Made by a program: the position numbers and the translations under genes. Of a stretch of DNA of 11,246 nt, positions 6,489 through 11,246 are shown piece by piece; positions within the stretch are counted from its first letter, which is position 1, and each line of letters opens with the position of its first letter. Location: NCBI GenBank assembly GCA_019752975.1, contig JAIELM010000572.1:1-11246 (forward strand), read 5' to 3'. This DNA comes from Undibacterium sp. (GTDB lineage Bacteria > Pseudomonadota > Gammaproteobacteria > Burkholderiales > Burkholderiaceae_D). Under the pieces are notes generated by a model that was given only the letters and a program-made list of their open reading frames with translations, searched no databases and was not told where the DNA came from.

Positions 6489-7730
6489 TTATACCTTAGC
6501 AAACACTAAGGTACCATTTGTTCCACCAAAACCAAAGGAGTTCTTCATCGCATACTGTATGGGCATTTCACGTGCCAAGTTTGCGCAATAATCGAGATCA
6601 CATTCAGGATCTTGATTGAAGATATTCATCGTTGGTGGTGCGACTTGATCGCGTATTGCCAACACGGTGAATACCGACTCCAAACCGCCAGCACCACCCA
6701 AAAGATGGCCAGTCATAGATTTGGTCGAGCTAACTGACATTTTATAGGCGTGATCTGCAAAAGCTGCTTTGATTGCTTCGGTTTCATTCTTGTCACCCAA
6801 AGGCGTAGAAGTCCCATGTGCGTTCAAGTACTGAATTTGATCGTGATGTAAACCTGCATTTTTTAATGCGTTGATCATGCTTCTGCGCGGACCATCTACC
6901 GTTGGAGTGGTGATGTGATAAGCGTCGCCACTCATACCAAAACCAACAACCTCAGCATAGATTTTTGCACCGCGCGATTTAGCATGCTCATATTCTTCCA
7001 GTACCATCACACCTGCACCCTCGCCTAAGACAAAGCCGTCTCTATCTTTGTCCCATGGACGGGATGCCGTTGAAGGATCATCATTGCGTGATGAAAGTGC
7101 GCGGGCTGAAGCGAAACCACCAATACCTAATGGCGATGTAGTAGATTCTGCACCGCCAGCAACCATTACATCCGCATCGCCATACTCGATCATACGAGCC
7201 GCCGTGCCTATGCAATGCAAGCCAGTTGTACAAGCAGTCACAATCGATAAATTTGGCCCTTTAAGACCAAACTTAATCGATAAATTGCCGGAAATCATAT
7301 TAATAATCGAAGCAGGTACAAAGAAAGGTGTAATGCGACGCGGTCCACGTGCCAACAAAACTTCTTTGGTTTCTTCTATCATTGGAAGGCCACCGATGCC
7401 CGAACCCACGATCACGCCAATACGTTCAGCGTTCTCTTCAGTGACGGTGATGCCACTATCTTGAAATGCCTGCACACCAGCAGCGATACCAAAATGAATA
7501 AAAGTATCCATGTTGCGCGCTTCTTTTGCACCGATATAATCTTCGACATTAAATCCTTTGACTTCACCCGCAAACTGGGTACTGAAGGCCGAGGCATCAA
7601 ATTTAGTAATAGTCGAAATACCGGATTTTCCGGCTAGGATAGCAGTCCACGTGTCGACAATATTATTACCGACTGGAGACACGCAGCCTAGACCAGTCAC
7701 TACTACTCGACGTTTATTCGTAAGGCTCAA
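6489..7730 (-). CDS. fabF: beta-ketoacyl-ACP synthase II
   Basis: KAS II condenses malonyl-ACP with acyl-ACP in each elongation cycle and helps control the cis-vaccenate to palmitoleate ratio. The 413 residues are the family's usual length. The thiolase-fold active site is complete: C167 (TACTTG), H305 (NAHGT), K337 and H342 ([15 protein letters not shown]), and the gating loop FGFGGTN (399-405). The start is TTG at 7730: no ATG or GTG is available before the conserved VVVTGLG, and a strong AGGAG (7741-7737) lies 6 bases upstream. The eight bases just before the start, AGAGACGC, are the same as those before fabH. It follows acpP by 36 bases and ends 35 bases before a strong terminator, so it closes the fatty-acid operon. 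Confidence 0.97.
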   Translation of the reverse strand: MSLTNKRRVVVTGLGCVSPVGNNIVDTWTAILAGKSGISTITKFDASAFSTQFAGEVKGFNVEDYIGAKEARNMDTFIHFGIAAGVQAFQDSGITVTEENAERIGVIVGSGIGGLPMIEETKEVLLARGPRRITPFFVPASIINMISGNLSIKFGLKGPNLSIVTACTTGLHCIGTAARMIEYGDADVMVAGGAESTTSPLGIGGFASARALSSRNDDPSTASRPWDKDRDGFVLGEGAGVMVLEEYEHAKSRGAKIYAEVVGFGMSGDAYHITTPTVDGPRRSMINALKNAGLHHDQIQYLNAHGTSTPLGDKNETEAIKAAFADHAYKMSVSSTKSMTGHLLGGAGGLESVFTVLAIRDQVAPPTMNIFNQDPECDLDYCANLAREMPIQYAMKNSFGFGGTNGTLVFAKV

Positions 7731-7766
7731 GCGTCTCTCCTGGATTGAAAATAAAACTTCGCCAGC

Positions 7767-8006
7767 TTAGGCTTTGACGTGTGCAGTAGCGTAGTCAATC
7801 GCTTGTTTTACCGTAGTGATTTTCTCTGCTTGTTCGTCAGGGATTTCCATTTCGAATTCATCTTCTAACGCCATCACCAATTCGACTGTGTCGAGTGAAT
7901 CAGCGCCCAAATCATCAACGAAGGATGACTCAATTTTGATGTCGGCTTCAGCGACGCCTAATTGCTCAGCTACGATTTTTCTTACGCGTTGTTCGATGTC
8001 AGACAT
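7767..8006 (-). CDS. acpP: acyl carrier protein
   Basis: ACP carries growing acyl chains on a phosphopantetheine arm for all the Fab enzymes here and supplies the acyltransferases. From ATG 8006 it has 79 residues and is very acidic, typical of the family. The prosthetic group would attach to S37 in [13 protein letters not shown] (31-43). The start is MSDIEQRV, with GGAG 5 bases upstream. A frame opening at 8042 adds 12 residues, but it begins inside the -10 promoter candidate and has no ribosome binding site, so I reject it. The gene is set off from fabG by 132 bases holding a weak terminator and a promoter candidate. This would let ACP, normally among the most abundant proteins, be made at a higher level. 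Confidence 0.98.
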   Translation of the reverse strand: MSDIEQRVRKIVAEQLGVAEADIKIESSFVDDLGADSLDTVELVMALEDEFEMEIPDEQAEKITTVKQAIDYATAHVKA

Positions 8007-8040
8007 ATTATCTCCATTAATGGTTACAGAAAGTGCGCGC

Positions 8041-8049
8041 ATTTTATCA
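8041..8049 (-). promoter_or_regulatory. extended -10 promoter candidate for acpP
   Basis: The minus strand reads TG-A-TAAAAT, an extended -10 element with five of six matches to TATAAT. No good -35 lies at the usual distance (the area is a T run), which extended -10 promoters can tolerate. The start site would fall near 8034, giving a leader of about 28 bases before the acpP ATG. Confidence 0.5.
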
Positions 8050-8060
8050 GATTTGTGCGC

Positions 8061-8081
8061 AAAAAAAGCATTTTTAGATGC
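8061..8081 (-). terminator. weak terminator-like hairpin between fabG and acpP
   Basis: On the minus strand GCAT, a 6-base loop, and ATGC are followed directly by seven T (8067-8061). The stem is only 4 bp (6 with one G-T and one A-T outer pair), so termination would be partial at best. It sits just before the acpP promoter candidate, which fits separate control of acpP. Confidence 0.4.
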
Positions 8082-8138
8082 CTAAGGAATATTTTCGCCT
8101 AAAATTGGCCAACTTCTTACAAAATATAGAAAATCACA

Positions 8139-8891
8139 TTAACACAAGTACATGCCGCCATTGACATGCAACGTGGTCCCGGTGATATAGGACGCGTTTG
8201 GAGAGGCCAAAAACACGGTTGCAGCAGCGATATCTTCTGGTTGTCCCAGCTTACCCATGGGGATCTGCTTCAAGATTGCCGTCTTTTGTTCTTCTGTGAG
8301 TGCTTTAGTCATATCCGTGTCAATAAAGCCCGGCGCAATACAATTGACAGTAATGTTGCGACTTCCAATTTCTAAAGCCAGCGCACGACTCATGCCGGCT
8401 ACGCCAGCTTTTGCTGCAGCATAGTTCATTTGCCCTGGATTGCCAGAGGAACCCACTACCGAGGTGATATTGATGATACGTCCGTGTTTAGCCTTCATCA
8501 TGCCGCGCAATACGGCGCGAGAAAGTCGTGCGACGGAATTAAGATTGGTCATAATCACCTCGTCCCAATTCTCTTCTTTCATGCGCATGGCAAGTTGATC
8601 TTGAGTAATGCCTGCGTTATTGACCAAAATCGAGAGGCTGCCATATTCTTTTTGGATCTCATCGACCAAGCTAGTGCATCGAGCAACATCGTTAACATTA
8701 AATGCTACGCCCTTGCCTGCTTCTGGATTGATTTCTTTTAAGTAAGCGCTAATGGCTTCAGCGCCTGATTCAGAAGTTGCCGTTCCGATGACTTTTGCAC
8801 CAGATTGAGCCAAGGCGACGGCAATTGCCTTACCGATACCACGCGATGCGCCTGTGACTAAGGCGACTTGATTTTGAAGTTCTTGTGCCAT
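8139..8891 (-). CDS. fabG: 3-oxoacyl-ACP reductase
   Basis: FabG reduces 3-oxoacyl-ACP to 3-hydroxyacyl-ACP with NADPH, the first reduction in each elongation cycle. It has 250 residues and the classical short-chain dehydrogenase layout. The nucleotide-binding TGASRGIG is at 13-20 and NNAG at 91-94. The catalytic set is N116, S144 (NITSVVG), Y157 and K161 (YAAAK). PGFIDTDMT (187-195) and the ending VNGGMYLC are as in other FabG proteins. The ATG at 8891 has only a weak ribosome binding site (GGT). It lies 45 bases after fabD. Position in the cluster supports the biosynthetic FabG rather than an unrelated dehydrogenase. Confidence 0.97.
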   Translation of the reverse strand: MAQELQNQVALVTGASRGIGKAIAVALAQSGAKVIGTATSESGAEAISAYLKEINPEAGKGVAFNVNDVARCTSLVDEIQKEYGSLSILVNNAGITQDQLAMRMKEENWDEVIMTNLNSVARLSRAVLRGMMKAKHGRIINITSVVGSSGNPGQMNYAAAKAGVAGMSRALALEIGSRNITVNCIAPGFIDTDMTKALTEEQKTAILKQIPMGKLGQPEDIAAATVFLASPNASYITGTTLHVNGGMYLC

Positions 8892-8936
8892 TCTTTTACC
8901 AATTAAAATGATTTGAATTAAACCAACCTAACTAAA

Positions 8937-9881
8937 TTAACTCAGGCTAGCCAACACTTTTTCTAAAGATGCTTGATCGTAGATACAATCGCCTAGCAAC
9001 TCGGCATTGATGCGCTTAGTTAAGCCAGTTAACACTTTGCCGGGGCCGCATTCTATAAGGTGTTTAGTGCCAGTACTTGCGATCGCATTGACTGATTCCA
9101 CCCACCGTACTGGTCGAGCAGCTTGACGGACTAGAGCGTCTTTAATTAAAGCGGGATCCGTGTTAATTGCGACATCGACGTTATTAATTAGGGCGATCGC
9201 AGGTGCTGAGAAACTCACATTTACCAGATAATCGCGCAATTGATCCGAAGCTGGCTTGAGTAATGACGAGTGAAAAGGTGCAGATACAGGCAAGGGCAAA
9301 GCACGTTTAGCACCCTTGGCTTTTGCGATCTCACAGGCGCGCTCAACAGCTGCCTTGCTTCCAGCAATAACAACTTGCGCTGGTGCGTTAAAATTAACGG
9401 CTTCCACTACGCCGCCTATGGTGTCGAGCATCGCCTCATTGCAAGCAGCAATCACCTCCGCGTCACTTAGACCCAAAATAGCAGCCATGCCGCCCTGCCC
9501 TACAGGTACCGCGTTTTGCATTGCTTGGGCACGAAACCGCACCAAGGGAATTGCATCTGCGAAAGCGATTACACCAGCAGCGACTAAGGCAGAATATTCA
9601 CCTAAACTATGCCCTGCCACGAGCGCTGGAACTTTGCCCCCTACTGCTAACCACGCACGATAACAAGCAATGGCGGCGGTCAACATGATGGGCTGCGTAT
9701 TGGTGGTCAAATCTAAATCTTCTTTCGGACCTTCGCCTATTAGTTTGGCGATATCCATGTGCAGAACGTCAGACGCCTCTTGCACGGTTTGCTGCACTAT
9801 TTGATTATTGGCGAAGCCATTTAACATGCCTATGGCTTGAGAGCCTTGGCCAGGAAATACAAAAGCGAATTGAGTCGTCAT
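8937..9881 (-). CDS. fabD: malonyl-CoA:ACP transacylase
   Basis: FabD moves malonyl from CoA to ACP to supply the two-carbon donor for FabH and FabF. It has 314 residues. The N-terminal FPGQGSQ (9-15) holds the oxyanion residue Q12. The nucleophile is S92 in GHSLGE (90-95), R117 binds the malonyl carboxylate, and H204 (APFHSS) completes the dyad. The ending region KHLIECGPGKVLTGL is typical. The ATG at 9881 has no recognisable ribosome binding site. The 25-base gap to fabH is instead AT-rich and holds a 14-base perfect palindrome. The gene is in the middle of the operon, so it may rely on ribosomes arriving from fabH or on an unstructured AT-rich leader. Confidence 0.97.
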   Translation of the reverse strand: MTTQFAFVFPGQGSQAIGMLNGFANNQIVQQTVQEASDVLHMDIAKLIGEGPKEDLDLTTNTQPIMLTAAIACYRAWLAVGGKVPALVAGHSLGEYSALVAAGVIAFADAIPLVRFRAQAMQNAVPVGQGGMAAILGLSDAEVIAACNEAMLDTIGGVVEAVNFNAPAQVVIAGSKAAVERACEIAKAKGAKRALPLPVSAPFHSSLLKPASDQLRDYLVNVSFSAPAIALINNVDVAINTDPALIKDALVRQAARPVRWVESVNAIASTGTKHLIECGPGKVLTGLTKRINAELLGDCIYDQASLEKVLASLS

Positions 9882-9890
9882 AATTTAATG

Positions 9891-9904
9891 TTTGAAATTT
9901 CAAA
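9891..9904. promoter_or_regulatory. 14-base perfect palindrome between fabH and fabD
   Basis: TTTGAAATTTCAAA reads the same on both strands and fills most of the 25-base gap between the fabH stop and the fabD start. It could be an operator for a dimeric regulator. It is AT-rich, so chance is a serious alternative. I do not recognise it as a known fatty-acid regulator site. Confidence 0.3.
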
Positions 9905-9906
9905 AG

Positions 9907-10893
9907 CTACATCTTTACCAGAGCAGCACCCCAAGTGAAGCCACCGCCCACACCCTCCAGCATTACAATTTGACCTTTTTGCACTCGCCCATCGCGCACA
10001 GCAACATCAAGCGCTAAGGGAATCGAAGCAGCCGAAGTATTGCCGTGTTGATCGACGGTGACCACCATTTTCTCAAATGGTAATTTAAGTTTTTTTGCGG
10101 TACTTTGCATGATACGAATGTTAGCTTGATGAGGAATCAGCCAATCGATTTGCGAGGCATCAAGGCCGGCGATTTCCAACGCTTCGTGCGCTACTTTTTC
10201 TAACACCGTCACGGCCAATTTAAATACCGCTGGACCATCCATATACAAGAAAGCACTGCCAGCAATCACACCATCATTCACATTGCCAGGTACACAGAGT
10301 ACATGACCGTGACTACCGTCCGCATGTAATTTGGTCGCGAGGACACCGGGTTCTTCAGACCGTGCGAGTACCACTGCACCAGCACCATCGCCAAATAGAA
10401 CACAAGTAGTTCTATCGGCAAAATTCAGAATACGAGAAAACACCTCGGCACCAATCACTAAGGCTTTTTTATGCGAGCCAGATTTGATCATACTATCAGC
10501 CATAGACAAGGCATAGATGAAGCCACTGCATACCGCTTGTACATCAACCGCAGCGGCGCCGTTAGTGATCCCTAATTTATGTTGAACTACGCACGCCGTA
10601 CTAGGAAATCCACCAAAAAAATCGGGAGTAGAGGTCGCCAAAATAATCAGATCAATGTCATTTGCTTCTAGGTCAGCCGCTTGCAAAGCGCGCTTAGCAG
10701 CTTCCACTGCTAAATCGCTAGAATTAACATGAGGCTCGGCATAATGACGCGCAGAAATGCCACTACGAGAAACAATCCACTCGTCTGAAGTCTCTATGCC
10801 CTTCGATGCTAATTGATCTGTTAGCGCTTGATTGCTAACGCGTTTGGGAGGCAGGTAGCTCCCAGTTCCTATGATTTTACTAAATAGTGTCAT
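9907..10893 (-). CDS. fabH: beta-ketoacyl-ACP synthase III
   Basis: KAS III starts fatty-acid synthesis by condensing acetyl-CoA with malonyl-ACP. It has 328 residues, close to the family norm. The N-terminal [11 protein letters not shown] (6-16) and the catalytic triad C122 (AVCSGF), H255 (PHQANIR) and N285 (GNTSAAS) are intact, as is the closing [14 protein letters not shown]. The ATG at 10893 is preceded by GAAGAG, and the eight bases before it, AGAGACGC, are shared with the fabF start. It follows plsX by 19 bases and precedes fabD by 25 bases, the standard plsX-fabH-fabD order. Confidence 0.97.
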   Translation of the reverse strand: MTLFSKIIGTGSYLPPKRVSNQALTDQLASKGIETSDEWIVSRSGISARHYAEPHVNSSDLAVEAAKRALQAADLEANDIDLIILATSTPDFFGGFPSTACVVQHKLGITNGAAAVDVQAVCSGFIYALSMADSMIKSGSHKKALVIGAEVFSRILNFADRTTCVLFGDGAGAVVLARSEEPGVLATKLHADGSHGHVLCVPGNVNDGVIAGSAFLYMDGPAVFKLAVTVLEKVAHEALEIAGLDASQIDWLIPHQANIRIMQSTAKKLKLPFEKMVVTVDQHGNTSAASIPLALDVAVRDGRVQKGQIVMLEGVGGGFTWGAALVKM

Positions 10894-10912
10894 GCGTCTC
10901 TTCGGTATTATT

Positions 10913-11246
10913 TTAATTTACATCGGAGTCAAGGCGGGTGGCTGACTCAGGCTCGGGCACCGGCATCAATTCCGCCAAGGACGTGGTGATGCGCGCTAAA
11001 ACATCATTTCTTACTGCATCGAAGGCGCGACGTATCGCCCATTCGTAACTATATTTATCTGCACTGCCGTGACTCTTAATGACCACTCCGCGCAAACCGA
11101 GCAGACTACCACCGTTGTACCTCGATGGGTTCATGGTCTTTGAAATCGATTTAAGCGCGCCACGTGCAATCAATGCGCCTATCATATTGAGCGGATTGCT
11201 TTTAAAGGCTTCTGTGAGCGTCGTTTTCACAAAACGCCCCATTCCT
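10913..11246 (-). CDS. plsX: phosphate acyltransferase PlsX, C-terminal part (partial)
   Basis: PlsX converts acyl-ACP to acyl-phosphate, the acyl donor for PlsY in phospholipid synthesis, at the inner face of the membrane. Only the last 110 or so residues are present, since the 5' end lies beyond the window. The frame stays open to the edge and its first visible Met (11242) is internal. The visible part has [19 protein letters not shown], characteristic of the end of PlsX, then [15 protein letters not shown]. The tail continues about 30 residues with a poorly conserved P- and E-rich end (PVPEPES). It is directly upstream of fabH, the usual position, which links membrane lipid synthesis with fatty-acid supply. 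Confidence 0.94.
   Translation of the reverse strand, partial: GMGRFVKTTLTEAFKSNPLNMIGALIARGALKSISKTMNPSRYNGGSLLGLRGVVIKSHGSADKYSYEWAIRRAFDAVRNDVLARITTSLAELMPVPEPESATRLDSDVN

Noticed and set aside
7048..7464. Plus-strand frame of 138 codons within fabF
   Set aside because: Antisense to a fully conserved gene; no domain or ribosome binding site seen. Similar antisense frames at 1076-1441, 2696-3094 and 9316-9663 were rejected for the same reason.
8007..8042. 12-residue N-terminal extension of ACP
   Set aside because: It starts inside the -10 candidate, has no ribosome binding site, and MSDIEQRV is the standard ACP start with GGAG before it.

Overview
This window looks like ordinary core chromosome of a betaproteobacterium, probably Burkholderiales and perhaps close to Oxalobacteraceae. 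The evidence is the gene order plsX-fabH-fabD-fabG-acpP-fabF followed by rpoE-rseA-rseB-degQ(mucD), together with the style of the proteins. Base composition is moderate, by eye in the mid-40s percent GC, which is low for that order. The family-level placement is inference. No mobile element, CRISPR array, tRNA, rRNA or phage gene is visible. Every confident gene lies on the minus strand, so transcription runs from high to low coordinates.

Right part (11246 to 6489): the type II fatty-acid synthesis cluster. It holds the 3' end of plsX, then fabH, fabD, fabG, acpP and fabF. Catalytic residues are intact in all the complete enzymes. A weak terminator-like hairpin and an extended -10 promoter candidate before acpP suggest that the carrier protein has its own transcription. 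fabF starts with TTG behind a strong ribosome binding site and ends at a strong hairpin terminator.

Middle part (6421 to 1858): an envelope-stress module. It begins with a two-helix membrane protein resembling YgfX/CptA, then an undescribed 39-codon frame that exactly fills the gap before rpoE, then sigma-E (GTG start), anti-sigma factor RseA, periplasmic RseB and a DegQ/MucD protease, closed by a strong terminator at 1811-1841. RpoE would direct envelope-stress transcription, RseA and RseB would hold it in check, and the protease would handle misfolded periplasmic protein.

Left part (1812 to 71): a small operon with its own promoter candidate: a glutaredoxin-like protein, RNase HII (rnhB) and a TrmH/SpoU RNA methyltransferase. 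Their stop and start codons overlap. As I recall, lepA usually follows the protease/glutaredoxin pair in Burkholderiales and rnhB usually follows lpxB, so this junction may be a lineage-specific rearrangement. A 12-residue plus-strand tail at the left edge may be the end of a convergent gene, possibly ppsR.

The most interesting item is the 39-codon frame at 5805-5924. It joins the ygfX-like stop codon and the rpoE start codon by GTGA overlaps at both ends and recalls the rseD leader frame of E. coli rpoE. I see no wholly novel multi-gene system here.
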